A DNA stretch of 64,000 nucleotides from Diploscapter coronatus (GCA_964036155.1 OZ038422.1:18003201-18067200), one strand, 5' to 3'. Shown: positions 10,700-22,695, counted from the stretch's first letter. Numbers and translations are program-made. The notes: a model not told the origin generated them from the letters alone.

Positions 10700-11603
10700 T
10701 ATATAAAATGTTCCATAATTATCTATGACATATTTCAAGTTACCGTATTTCATCACTCTAAAATAATAACTAGCCAAATTTGATATTTTTGAAATCCTCA
10801 TATCAACGTTAGTTTCCATATTAAATTTTGTGAATCTGGTTCAAGGATCATTGTTGAAATATTACGAATTCTTGATATTTTTATGTGAGGGAAGCGAATC
10901 GATATATTTTGAAATTTGAAATGAATTCGCAATTTGAATCAAAATCGAAGAGAATAAGGGCATTAATAGGAATAAAATTAAGGAATAAAGTAATTCCTTA
11001 CAAGTTGTATGAGTTTGTCAAATTATCCCGATCAGACTATCTAGGTTTGTCGTGACATGAAAATGACGCGACGTGTTGTACGGTAAATTTGATGTTGGAG
11101 TATTTCGACATAAACACTCCACTATAACGTGTCGCGACAAATCCAAGTTGCTCTTGATCAAATATCACATGTGCATATATTGGAGTTAAAATATCATATT
11201 TCTCGAAATAATTGGGCTATTTTTGAGTCCAAGAATATAAAAATGAAAGCCTTTGATGGATGTTCAAATCTTAAAAAAAAAAAAACTTTTAAAATTAATA
11301 TTTATATATTAATTTGCAATTTGTTTCAACAATATCAATATAAGAAAGTCTATCGACGTGCTTATTCGAATGATTAGAATGCGTTCAGATTCGGCCTTGT
11401 GCTTGTTCGAGTACAAAGCCGAGTCTGTACGCATACTTAAGAAATGGAATAATGCGAGGTTTGAATTAAGAGCATTAACATTCCTTATCTAGCGGAATAA
11501 TAAATTAAGCCAGTGATTTTTACTGATAATTGTTCTTCTATTACATAAATGATTGATTGCTATAGCACTGTGATTATCACATTTACTTCGAAGCAATAAA
11601 TTG
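10700..11603. other. Spacer between CUB copies 1 and 2, with truncated miniature element
   Basis: About 10708-10837 is a shortened version of the miniature element complete in copies 2 and 3. From 10838 (GGTTCAAGGATC) the sequence resembles that behind copy 3. The upstream region of copy 2 starts near 11220 and includes the shared hairpin at 11391-11422. No gene. Confidence 0.6.
11391..11422. promoter_or_regulatory. Upstream hairpin of CUB gene copy 2
   Basis: TCGGCCTTGT / ACAAAGCCGA with a 12-nt loop, about 180 bp before the ATG at 11604. One stem mismatch relative to copy 1. Confidence 0.45.
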
Positions 11604-13413
11604 ATGTCCAGATTCAAACTTATCTTTGCTATTATTGTAACATGCATTGCTTCAACATCTTGTGCTATATTTGAAGAACACAAGAAAGGTAATTCGTTTT
11701 AGTTCTCCAGAAATTTGTATACAAATTGTTCAATTTTGAGCTAGAACCTGATTCCAGAAGTATAGAATTTTCTACAAACACATAAGATATTTAGATGGTG
11801 GTCCAAGATCAACAGATGATGATTGCATCTCCGGTAATATAATGGCTGCTCATTTCATCGATGGATCAGGAACACATTCAAAGGCAATTAAGGATGTATT
11901 GTAAAATGTTAAGCGCATATATTAGATAGATGTTTATTCTTAGTCAATAAGTATTCTGAATTTCGATGTCGATGAATACTATTACTGCCATGGTGTTCGC
12001 TTTATTATCGCAGGTATTTGTCGGAATTGAGCATACATTTTAAGTAAACTTATATGCTTATTCAAGTTTTTTTTTTTTTATCATTTTTGTAACCTTAAAA
12101 TTTTAAATGTAACATTCTTTACATGTTGATTCAACAGGTATATTATCACAGAATGTTAATGTCAAAGACAATAACTGAAATAGAATTTATGTTTCATTGT
12201 TTGTTTAGAATTAAATGTTCGTATAATTTAAACATTTTTAGGATAACCTGAGGTTAATTATTATCTAGACTTTATGTCGATTTATAGGAGTTTCTGATGA
12301 TTATGTCCCTTGGCCGATGAATGCTACAACACATAATGACACATTAACTGCACAAGATTGGCTAGAATCTGCACTACAGCCGTACCGTGGAATATTCGAT
12401 TTGCAAACGTGATAAATAGTTATTGCTATATATAAATTACTATTATTTCAGTTCTGTTAGCACATTCTTCCAGCTCCCTCAATACTCATCATATGATCCA
12501 CAAAGCAACCGTCCACCGTGGGCAGTTATTTATGCTTTTAGCGAGTATTTTGTGCAAGATTATAAATTAATCAATGTTCATTATTCAGCACTGTGAATGG
12601 AATGAACAATCTTCTAAATGGTATATCACAGTTACAGAGCAAAGTAATCATTATTATATCCCTTAATTTAACGATTATTTAATATATAAAATTTGAATTT
12701 CGAAGAAAAATATAATAACTCATTATTTAGGGTTATATGGTTTTACTCGTTTCAAATAAGTTAACTCGATATAAGACGTCTGAACTATTACAAGTATTGC
12801 CACAATCAAATATGATGTCCACGCGTATTGTACAAATAACTGAGTTCTTATCAACATGGCTAATGTGCCGTTATAATGCATCGTAAATTTTATATAACCT
12901 AACTAAAATATAACTGATGATAAAATCACTACTTTCACAGATACACAGTACCGACAGTTAATCAAACAGGAACTTCGGGATATATTACATCACCAAACTA
13001 TCCTAATAGTTATAGAAGTTGGAGTCTACGTGAATATTATATCACAGCTCCATCTACATATAATACGGTGAGCAAAAGCGAAATGTATTAATGTTGGTGC
13101 AAACAATTTTAGATTGTTCTCACTATCAACTACTTTTTGATAGAAGGATATTCCGATTTTGTATTTGTCTTTCAAGGGCCAACTATGAATGATGATGACT
13201 ATCTATATAGGCAAGATTAATTTGTTAGATATTTTAAAATTGTTCTTTTTCAGTTGGACTGGATATATGCCAATGCAAAACTTTACAGTCCAATCTAATG
13301 CAGTGACCCTACGATTTTATAGTGATATTGTGGTTATTCGTCGAGGATTTCATATATCCTGGACAGCAATCCCCAATCCCCCTGAGGAGAAATCAGACAA
13401 TTCCATCGGATAA
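11604..13413 (+). CDS. Secreted VWA-like/CUB-domain protein, copy 2
   Basis: Same architecture and exon order as copy 1: signal peptide MSRFKLIFAIIVTCIASTSC, DGSGT motif, and a CUB domain with GYITSPNYPNSY. The late CUB strand has DFVFVFQG, and the protein ends NSIG. Closest to copy 3 in both coding and flanking DNA. The last intron (13211-13253, 43 nt) starts with GC (AG|GCAAGA) where copies 1 and 3 have GT, and is much shorter than theirs (about 180 nt). The TATA-like box is altered (TACATAAA). The same unresolved exon 5/6 phase problem is present, so the family structure rather than a mutation in one gene is the likely cause. Role: probably secreted, extracellular binding. Confidence 0.72.
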
Positions 13414-13587
13414 CGTTGCCCATTCGAAAGTTTCACTCATACTTTATGCAAAAGTTGTTTTAGCAGTCAAATAAATATTCGATCATGAAAAATGTTCTTT
13501 AAAATTTTGTAAAGTGAAATCTTTATTTCTAACATGTTAGCTATTTCACTTTGAATATTTCATTTCCTATAATTTGTAGAAAAATAT

Positions 13588-14121
13588 AGTGTTCCATAAT
13601 TCTCTATGACGCACTTCAGACTACCGTATTTCATCACCCTGAAATAATAACTAGCCAAGTTAGGTATTTTTGAAATCTCCATATCAACATTAGTTTGCAT
13701 GTTGAATTTCGTGAACTCGGATATATAATGTTGAAATTACGGTATCGCTTTCGGAAATTATGCAGCTGCAGGCTTCACATTTAGGAAGTTTAAATATTCG
13801 AAATATCGTTGGTGGTTGAAAATCAGTGAAAAATAAAATCAGAAAACCACATGGCATCCTTCTTTTGGACAGTTTTTAGCATACAAATTTTGTTTAATTT
13901 GACTCATGAAAACACGCCACTAGAACTCATAATCACCACTATAGTCTGTTTTTGACTTTAGGTGTGACGCATGACAAATTAGTCTCCGTTAGTGATAAGG
14001 TAATCGAGCTGATAAAATTAGACTCTATTAACAATCTGCTTACATAGGACTCCAAAATGACACCCCATTTATGACATTCAAGATGGTTTAAAGGGCGTCA
14101 TAGATAATCAAGAATATACTG
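13588..14121. mobile_element. Miniature inverted-repeat element behind CUB copy 2
   Basis: Starts TGTTCCATAATTCTCTATGACG and ends in a diverged inverted match (GTCATAGATAATCAAGAATA), about 530 bp, no coding capacity. Homologous blocks lie behind copy 3 (16955-17489), truncated behind copy 1, and a related one in the PAX gene intron. Confidence 0.6.
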
Positions 14122-14352
14122 TATTTAAATTTGAATAAACTATGTATCTATAATAAATTTGGTTCAAGGATCATTTTTGAGTCCATGAGCATAAAAATGA
14201 AAGCCCTCGATAGGTGTTCAAATCTTTTAAATTTTTTAAAATTAATATTTATATAAAAATCACTTATATACTAATTTGCGATTTATTTTAACAATATCAA
14301 TATAAGAAAGTCTATCGACGTGCTTATTCGAATGATTAGAATGCGTTCAGAT

Positions 14353-14384
14353 TCGGCCTTGTGCTTGTCCGAGTACAAAGCCGA
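14353..14384. promoter_or_regulatory. Upstream hairpin of CUB gene copy 3
   Basis: TCGGCCTTGT / ACAAAGCCGA with a 12-nt loop, 182 bp before the ATG; same spacing to the TATATAAA box (14507-14514) as in copy 1. Confidence 0.45.
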
Positions 14385-14566
14385 GTCTGTACGCACACTT
14401 AAGAAATGGAATAATGCGAGGAGGTTTAAATTAAGAGCATTAACATTCCTTATCTAGCGGAATAATGAATTATGCCAGTGATTTTTACTGATAATTGTTC
14501 TCCTATTATATAAATGCTTGATTTCTATAGCATTTATTATCGAATTTACTTCGAAGCAATAAATTG

Positions 14567-16770
14567 ATGTCCAGATTCAAACTTATCTTTGCTATTATTG
14601 TAACATGCATTGCTTCAACATCTTGTGCTATATTTGAAGAACACAAGAAAGGTAATTCGTTTTACAGCTCTTCAGAAATTTGTATACAAATTGTTCAATT
14701 TTTAATTAGGACTTGATTCTAAAAGTATAGAATTTTCTACAAACACATAAGATATTTAGATGGTGGTCCAAGATCAACAGATGATGATTGCATCTCCAGT
14801 AATATAATGGCTGCTTATTTCATCGATGGAGCAGGAAAATATTCAGACGCAATTTATGATGTATTGTGAAATGTTATATGCATATATTGGATATATTTTC
14901 TTATTTTTAGTCAATGCATATTCTGAGTCTCTATGCCAATGAAAACTATTACTGCGATGGTTTTCGCTTTATTATCGCAGGTATTTGTCGGAATTGAGCA
15001 TACATTTTAAGTTAACTTATATGCTTATTCAAATTATTTTTTATCATTTTTGTAACCTTAAAATTTTAAATGTAACATTCTTTACATGTTGATTCAACAG
15101 GTATATTATCACAGTGTTAATGTCAAAGACAATAACTGAAATAGAACTTATGTTTCATTGTTTGTTTAGAATTAAATGTTCGTATAATTTAAACATTTTT
15201 AGGATAACCTGAGGTTAATTATTATTTAGACTTTATGTCGATTTATAGGAGCTTCTTATGAGTATGTCCCTTGGCCGAAGAATGCTACAACACATAATGA
15301 CATATTAACTGCATGGGATTGGTTATACACTGCAATAGAACCATATCGTGGAATATTCGATTTGCAAACGTGATAAATGACTTATTGCTATATATAAATT
15401 ACTATTATTTCAGTTCTGTTAACACATTCTTCCAGCTCCCTCAATACTCATCATATGATCCGCAAAGCAACCATCCACCGTTCGCAGTTATTTATGCTCT
15501 TAGCAAGTATTTTGTGCAAGATTATAAATTAATCAATGCTCATTATTCAGCACTACAAATGGAATCAGCAATCTTCTAAATGGTATATCACAATTACAGA
15601 GCAAAGTAATCATTCTTATATCCTTTAATTTAACGATTAATTTGATATATAAAATCTTAATTTCGAAGAAAAATATAACAACTCATTATTTAGGGTTATA
15701 CGGTTTTAGTCATTGCAAATAAGTTAACTCGATATAAGACGTCTCAACTATTACAAGTATTGCCACAATCAAATATGATGTCCATGCGTATTGCACATTT
15801 AATTAACAGCTCATCAACATGGCTAGTGAGTCGTTATAATGCAGGGTGAATTTTATATAATCTGACTAGAGTATAACTGATGATAAAAGCACTATTTTCA
15901 CAGATACACAGTACCGACAGTTAACCAAACAGGAACTTCGGGATATATTACATCATCAAACTATCCTAATAGTTATGGAAAATGGGATCTACGTGAGTAT
16001 TATATCACAGCTCCATCTACATATAACACAGTAAGAATATTTATTACATTATTGACATTTAAAAAATCGTATATTGTTAACATTACTAATGAAAATATAT
16101 CAATTTTCAAAGTAAGTGATTGAATGTGAACACGAAAAAAGATTTTTTTGATGCTTTATCAATTCAAATTTCAACTATCTTTAATCATAACCAGCATTGA
16201 ATCATTATTATTTATTTTATCTCCATTAAAATGATCTAACTCATAGAATCAAAGTAGCATCAGAATGTTTAGAAAAAACTAAACCAAATTTACTGCTATT
16301 CAAAACTTTTCCGAAGAATAGTAATTTAGATATTGCTAACAATTAATGATTTCGAAACAAAGGGATGCCGCGATTTATTATTCGTTTATAAAGGATCAGT
16401 TATGGACGATTATGATTACTTATATAAGTAAGCATTAATTAGAAAGCTTAGAGATGGATTTGCTGTAGTTGCAAGGGTTTAGCCAATTAATATAGACGAA
16501 AACTCAATTCCTGACCTCTGAACTCAACTGTGGGATCTCATGAAACTGCAACTACTTCAAATATTCCTTGAATCGTTGCAGTTAGTGTTATACAATGTCA
16601 TTTTCAGATGGTGTGGAAAAATGAGTGTCCAACAAAACTTTACAATTCAATCTAATGCAGTGGCTCTACGATTTTATAGTCAAATTTATGATGTTCGTCC
16701 AGGATTCAATATTTCCTGGACAGCAATCTCCAATCCCCCTGAGGAGAAATCAGACAATTCCATCGGATAA
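14567..16770 (+). CDS. Secreted VWA-like/CUB-domain protein, copy 3
   Basis: A signal peptide identical to copy 2 is followed by a VWA-like half with DGAGK in place of DGSGT, then GYTVLVIANKLTRYK in the later VWA region. A CUB domain follows, with GYITSSNYPNSY, a Cys-bearing strand (NDFETKGCRDLLFVYKGS) and the shared NSIG end. The final intron has a normal GTAAGC donor and a roughly 180-nt length like copy 1. The changed metal-site-like residues suggest that ligand binding differs between copies, but this is inference. Copy 3 abuts copy 2's unit directly. Confidence 0.72.
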
Positions 16771-16954
16771 CGTTATCCATTTGAAAGTTTCACTGACATT
16801 TTATGCAAAAGTTGTTTTAATTTGACAGTAAATAAATCTTCTATCATGAAAAGTGTTCCTTCGAAATTTTGTAAAATGAAATCTTCATTTCTAGCACGTT
16901 AGTTATTTCACTTTGAATATTTCATTTTCTGTAATTGGTAGAAAAGTATATAAA

Positions 16955-17489
16955 GTGTTCCATAATTCTCTATGACGCACTTCAGACTACCGTATTTCAT
17001 CACCCTGAAATAATAACTAGCCAAGTTAGGTATTTTTGAAATCTCCATATCAACATTAGTTTGCATGTTGAATTTCGTGAACTCGGATATATAATGTTGA
17101 AATTACGGTATCACGTTCGGAAAGTATGCAGTTGCAGGCTTCACATTTAGAAAATTCAAATATTTGAAATGTTGCTAGTGGTTGGAAATCAGTGAGAAAT
17201 AAAATCAGAAAATGAAATGGCATCCTTCTTTTGGACACAGTTTTTAGCATACAAACTTTGTTTAATTTGGTTCATGAAAGCACGCCATCAGAACTCATAA
17301 TCACCACTATAGTCTGTTTTTGACTTTAAGTGTGACGCATGACAAATTAGTCTCCGTTAGTGATAAGAGAGTCGAGCTGATAAAATTAGACTCTATTAAC
17401 AATCTGCTTACATAGGGCTTCAAAATGACACCCCATTTATGACATTCAAGATGGTTTAAATGTCGTCATGGATAATTATGAACATCCTG
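16955..17489. mobile_element. Miniature inverted-repeat element behind CUB copy 3
   Basis: Near-identical to the copy 2 element in its first half and ends GTCATGGATAATTATGAACA, so it was duplicated together with the gene unit. Confidence 0.6.
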
Positions 17490-17699
17490 GATTTAAATTT
17501 GAATAAACTATGTCTATAATAAATTTGGTTCAAGGATCGTTTTTGAAAAATTACGAATTCTTGATTGCAAATTCATAATCATCAAGAATTTGAGTTTGAA
17601 TTCTGAATTTCATTGATAATTGATAAATGCTCACCTAATATATAAATAATTTCTTATCTTCTTGTCATTATTCAGAATATTGTCACTTTTAGTTCGTAA

Positions 17700-17793
17700 A
17701 GGGAGAAAATTTGACAAAACTGGGCTCATTTTTTGCCCTCCTAATTTTTGTATTCTCAACAAAATTTGTGAATTCCGATGGAAAAGTGAGAGG
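17700..17793 (+). pseudogene. Decayed signal-peptide exon of a fourth secreted gene
   Basis: The frame reads LTKLGSFFALLIFVFSTKFV and ends AGA G|GTAAAG, the same splice phase as exon 1 of the three CUB genes. It has TTG where a start would be expected and an upstream stop. No later exon was found before the right boundary repeat. Probably a dead paralogue or related secreted gene. Confidence 0.35.
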
Positions 17794-17864
17794 TAAAGAA
17801 ATCGATTTTATGCTAATTTTGACTATTTTTCGAAGTCAAAATTTTCTGAAATTTTTTTAAAACC

Positions 17865-17943
17865 CCCATAATCGATTTGTATAATTGGTATGAAGATTAA
17901 AATTTAAAAAGAGGTAACTACAGAATTATATAGTAGAGGTAAT
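17865..17943. repeat. Right boundary repeat of the CUB gene array
   Basis: Begins CCATAATCGATTTGTATAAT and ends TATAGTAGAGGTAATA; same orientation as the copy at 6779-6855. Confidence 0.6.
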
Positions 17944-18314
17944 AACTCAATTGTCTCATTCAGAGCAGTCATAATAATTACTTCTTTGATAGATTTCGTT
18001 TAGGAAATGCGAGCCACTTTTTACAATACGTTGAAATATCAAGCCAAAAGTCCACGCAGTCAAAAACCGCCCCCAGATAAATACCAATGCACGTTATATT
18101 GAGACGGGGACAAGAAGAGAAAAAAAATAGAAAATTCGAAAAAAAAAAATCAAAAGACGAAAAAGAATCGATAGCGCCCCAAAAGCGAAAGAAATGGCGA
18201 AGAAGAATTGCAAAACACTTTAAAATGATCATTTTTCGCACGGATTTAAATGAACCGGTGGCATTTTCTTGTTTTCAATTTTCTGCGCATTTCGTATCTT
18301 GCAGTGCCCATTGG

Positions 18315-20093
18315 ATGGTTTCTTCGTGTAGTCCTAGTCTCATGCTGATGAACCAGATGGGCGAAACAGAATCGCTGAATTCGAGTCGAGCAGAGGAAAT
18401 GGAGCAGAGGCAGGGAGAGGAGAGGAACAGCGAAGGGGCTGCAGGAAATTCGGATCAGGTAGGAATGGGAACTGAAATGAAGAAGATGGCTATCTTGATG
18501 ATATTCGTTTTAGAGCAACAATGCAACCCAAAGTTCATCGACGACGAGTGCGGATCGTCGCTGCTGTCGCATCTGTCAGTCCGAAACCGGAGTTCTTGTC
18601 AGGTCAGTGACTGATCTGTCAGTTTTTTTTTTCTATAATTTGTTCTTCTTCTGCTTGCCTGTGGCTGATTTTTCTGCTAGAAAATTCCTAACTTTCGATA
18701 TTCTATGTTCTTCACGATCTATATGTTCTTGTTCCTGATTTTGTAATTGTGCATCCCCATTCAAGAATTTTCAGGCCTTGCAACTGCACGGGAACAATGG
18801 GAGATATTCATGAATCGTGCCTGTCGAAATGGGTGAATATGAGCAGAAAGAAAGGCTGCGAGATCTGCAAAACTCCCTACGAGAAAAGCGGTTCGAAGTT
18901 CAGGAAGATAAGCGAGTGGGACAAACCGGAGATCACCAAGTCGGTAAGATGAGTACATATTGCAATATTGCGCCGGTCAAACGCAGTGAAATATCGTTTG
19001 TAGAAAATAAAAAAGAATGGCGAAGGACACAGGAAATTGCGTATCACTTCCTTCCATTGTCCCCGCTTACTCTTTCTCTGACATTCTGCCTCCTTCTTTG
19101 CGCATAGTTCATACGCGCATTTCTTGCAAGGCGTGCTTCAACAAACGATTTTTCATCTCATTTGACCAGCACATTAGTTTGCAAAACCGATTCAAGCATC
19201 CACTTTTTGTCGTATTATAGTTGCATTCAATCTTGTAAATGCTGAATTTATTTTTTCTTGGATATTCAATTTTTCCATCTATCTTTTTGAAATAAAGATC
19301 AGCATTTACAAAGACATTCGTGTTTAGAATACCAAATTGGCACGAAAACCATTAATTTTATTGCTACTCTTAACTTTTCTAAAATTATCAAAGGTGTTTG
19401 AAGAATTTTCCAAAATGGACAGATTTTTACAATTATCAATCACTGAAACTATTCCTGCTCCTGAGATTTGAAATTCATTTTTAAACTAGCATGTTTCAGA
19501 ATCTGCTGGACATATTAATTCTGTTCCTGATAGCCTATCTCTTGTATTACATCATGTTGCTTCACTACGAACGGAAGTTCTTCCTCAAGGTCCAGCTGAA
19601 ACTCACGCTGCGTCCCGATGACTATGGGAGATTGGGTTAACACTTTTAATTTTCAACTTTTTCCTAGTATTTTCCTTCTAAACGATATTAGAAGTGATTT
19701 TATACAACCTTCTTTGATAGTCGATATGATGAAAACTTTTGTAATCTTGAATAAGATTTCATTCTATTCCATAAATGATGCGAATGCTTTGAAAATTGGA
19801 ATTTTTCTTACTTCAATCAAATTTTCATACAATTCAAAATCAATTTTAAAATGGTATCTTTCGTCACTCCCTCATTTATAACTAATTCCTTCTAAAATCT
19901 ACCAAAAATAATTATTTAAAATTAATGTTTCAACGTTATTTTTGTTATTTCAGGCTATCTGTTCATCTTCATGCTACTCTTTTCGATGATACTTCTGGAG
20001 CAACTCATGCTTGTGGCCGCTTATTTCATCAAGCAGCGGGAGATTCAGTTCGTCAATCGAAAGACCAAATCAGTGCTGCCTGCAGAGGACTAA
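18315..20093 (+). CDS. MARCH-type RING-CH E3 ubiquitin ligase
   Basis: Five exons (18315-18458, 18514-18602, 18775-18943, 19500-19635, 19954-20093) give 225 residues. A RING-CH zinc finger is complete: C66-x2-C69, C80-x-C82, H90-x2-C93, C106-x2-C109, with the typical CRICQSE and PCNCTGTM blocks. Two hydrophobic segments follow (about 136-155 and 180-200), as in the roughly 250-residue MARCH2/3 group. These proteins sit in endosomal or ER membranes and ubiquitinate membrane cargo. The N-terminal 60 residues are Ser/Glu/Gln-rich. The start chosen is the first Met of exon 1; internal Mets at residues 10 and 12 are alternatives. Tail KSVLPAED. It converges with the next gene. Purine-rich DNA lies just upstream (18090-18210). 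Confidence 0.9.
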
Positions 20094-21096
20094 TAGAGCC
20101 TGCATAAGCTCGATAAAAATCTTCGAATCAAACATATTTATTGCCATTCTCAAAAATAGAATCACACGTATCTCTAATTTGGCAGAATAAATAGGCAAAA
20201 TGCTTGAGCTACAACAATTATGGAAGTGACCTGACAAGGAAGGTTTGCAGTGTAACTAACAGAATCGGTTCATATTTACTGGACAAGTCAATTCGACCAT
20301 GCTCATCACAGAAGTTTAGATAGAAAATCCCCACTGTTCTTTATGATCAACAATTTGGTATTAAAGTTTAGGTCTTCACTTTGCGCTACAAACATTCAAA
20401 AATAAAAAAATTAGCGTACGTTATTGCGAACATAAAAATTTCATTATATACTCCTTGCAGCAGCAATGTTTTGCAACGGAGAGACTTTGGACCCAAATTG
20501 TGAGATCAGGAGCCATGATAAGGATTTTTTACCTAAATTCTTAAATTCTCGTGATGAGCAGGTTCGAATTGACTTATCCAATAAATATGGATCGAATTTG
20601 TGAGCAACACGTTGAAAATCTCCTTTATGAATTATTTTTGGCACCGTAGAAGAAAATTGGTGAATTCTCGATGTAAGATTTCTTAAGATTTTAATAAATC
20701 AGATTCCCATCAAACAATTACAGGAAAAAGTAAGTCATTTTGAACAATTTGTGAGGCAAGTAATTATTCCTGACCGAGCATGCATTAGTGAAAATGCATA
20801 GATAAGTAACATTGCTTGGATTAAAGTGAAAAAAATGATAAAAAAAGATATAAGAGAATTTCCAAATAAGTGAGACCGTAAGTTTAGTTTACATGAGAAA
20901 GTGCATACCGTCAACCCGTCAACAAATACCGATTTTTTTTCTATTTTAGTTTCGTCTTTTCTGAGGATTTTCAAATTTTAGATTTTTCATAAGACGCAAT
21001 ATTTAAAGTTTTCAAATATGCTAAATTCTGAATTGCAAACCGCATTAGCGTGTGACTTCTGGAATAAACGAAGTGATTCCATTATTTTATATTTGA
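20094..21096. other. Intergenic between convergent genes
   Basis: 3' flanks of the MARCH gene and of the sulfotransferase. No coding exon or element supported. Confidence 0.5.
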
Positions 21097-22695
21097 CTAG
21101 GATCGTATCGTTGAATTCGTTTCGGACTTTTGTTTATGCGACATCTCACTCGCTCGAATCATCTACAAACATATTTTCATTCTTCTACAAAACCAAATGC
21201 AAACTTACGTTTAGCTGCTTCATTTGTTCAAGTCGACTATTGAATAGCTCCATAGCAAATTCATACAATCTGTAAAATTTATCATCTGTAAGGGCTTTAT
21301 AAAAGTTCTTTACTCAATATCGAGATGATTTCTCTGCTTGATCCTTTCCAACTGCTCTTCTGTTATCTGCGTATCATTCGACTTTGACTTGCTCCATTCC
21401 GACAACTTTCGAGTGAATTTGAGTCCGAACAGATTCTCGAACATGAATTGACTGTCGTCCATCCTCTCCTTAATACCGAAAAATACCATATTTCTGAAGC
21501 GAAATTTGAGTTTTATAGGTTTACTTTTCTAATTACCGTAATGTTTCCTTGGCGGATTCGAGCATAATTCGGTCTCTCTGTTCATTTTCAATTCCTAGCT
21601 GAGAATAGCAGCCGATTCGAGTCAAATCAGCCAGCATTCGAGTTTGCCGATTGAATGCCAGGTTGAAAGGACAATAGTTGAATTCATCGATAGTGACCCC
21701 TTCCCATCCTATCAGAGGGTCGAAGCAGATCGGCAATTCATCTGCAGTGGGAGGTCGGCCATTGCAGATATGTCTCGAAGCTATCCAAGTCGCACCCCGA
21801 TTCACGTGTCTGTACTCCGAGATGAATCGCGATATCGGTTCCCGAAGGAATGTTGTGTAATAATATCGCCGCTTCTGATGGAATCCTTCAAGCTAGCAGT
21901 CAAATTCTATCTTCAGTAAATACTCTCTTACCTTCTTTCTTGTCCAAAGCCTCATTCACACATCCATTCACAAACAATTCTGTGTAATCAGAATGCAGAC
22001 CGCAAAGCCAACCCGTCGAATACCGGGAAAATAACCAAATCTTAAATTATTTTCTAAAAATGACGAGTTTTTCACCGAGCACGAACCTCATTTTGATTGT
22101 TTGGCCGTTTACAGTTGCATCTCTTCTTCCCTTTCGTGCACTGACACGGTTTGTCGATATCCAAATATCTGACCAGGAACTTCTCGAATGACGTTCCTGC
22201 TGTCTTCTGGATGTGGAGGAAGACGATCACATCTTTCCCATTGATGTTGAATCTAGAGAATTGGGTTTTAAAAGAGTTTTCAATAAACGCGCATAGCTAC
22301 CGAGATGTAGGTCTTTCGAGAAATTTTCCTAGAGATGCGTTTGATCGGTTTGAATAGAATGATCCTCGTAATCGATATGAAGCTTCGCTCTAAAAATATT
22401 CTTATTCGAATAAATGCATTTGATAAATCTTATTCAACCTGCGCAATTGCGAAATTCCGCATCTGTTCATGAGAATATCGCGTTGTGTATTGGTTGGGCA
22501 GCAAATTTGAAGAGCTCTCTGAAATATGTGTTGCTTTTGAATATCCGATTGAAGAAAAATACCTATGAGGATGTAATAAAACGATACTGAGACTAGAAGA
22601 AAAGGGAAAAGCAGAATAAAGCGGGAAGAGAAGGACAACTGTCTGAATTTCCACGACAGAGATCGTACTGAATCGGGCTCAGAATTATGTCTCAT
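21097..22695 (-). CDS. HS6ST: Heparan-sulfate 6-O-sulfotransferase
   Basis: Nine exons (22695-22563, 22518-22439, 22389-22301, 22252-22087, 22040-21932, 21885-21537, 21493-21314, 21269-21209, 21162-21097) give 410 residues, the usual size. It is a type II Golgi protein: basic N-terminus, then a signal-anchor (FILLFPFLLVSVSFYYILI, about 26-44). The PAPS 5'-phosphosulfate loop is HIQKTAGTS (114-122) and the 3'-phosphate region LREPISRFISEY (about 206-217). Family signatures follow: HVNRGATW, CPFNLAFNRQTRMLADL and HLDIELYEFA. It transfers sulfate from PAPS to the 6-O position of glucosamine in heparan sulfate. Exons 5 and 6 appear to use AAG acceptors (TTTAAG, TTGAAG), needed to keep frame and family alignment. 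The upstream DNA is pyrimidine-rich on the sense strand. Confidence 0.93.

Noticed and set aside
18087..18614. Long plus-strand frame covering the MARCH start
   Set aside because: Reads through intron 1 in the wrong frame for the RING-CH cysteines; the spliced model restores the finger.
20560..20600. GGTTCGAATTG, resembling a tRNA T-arm
   Set aside because: No acceptor stem, D-arm or anticodon arm can be folded around it.
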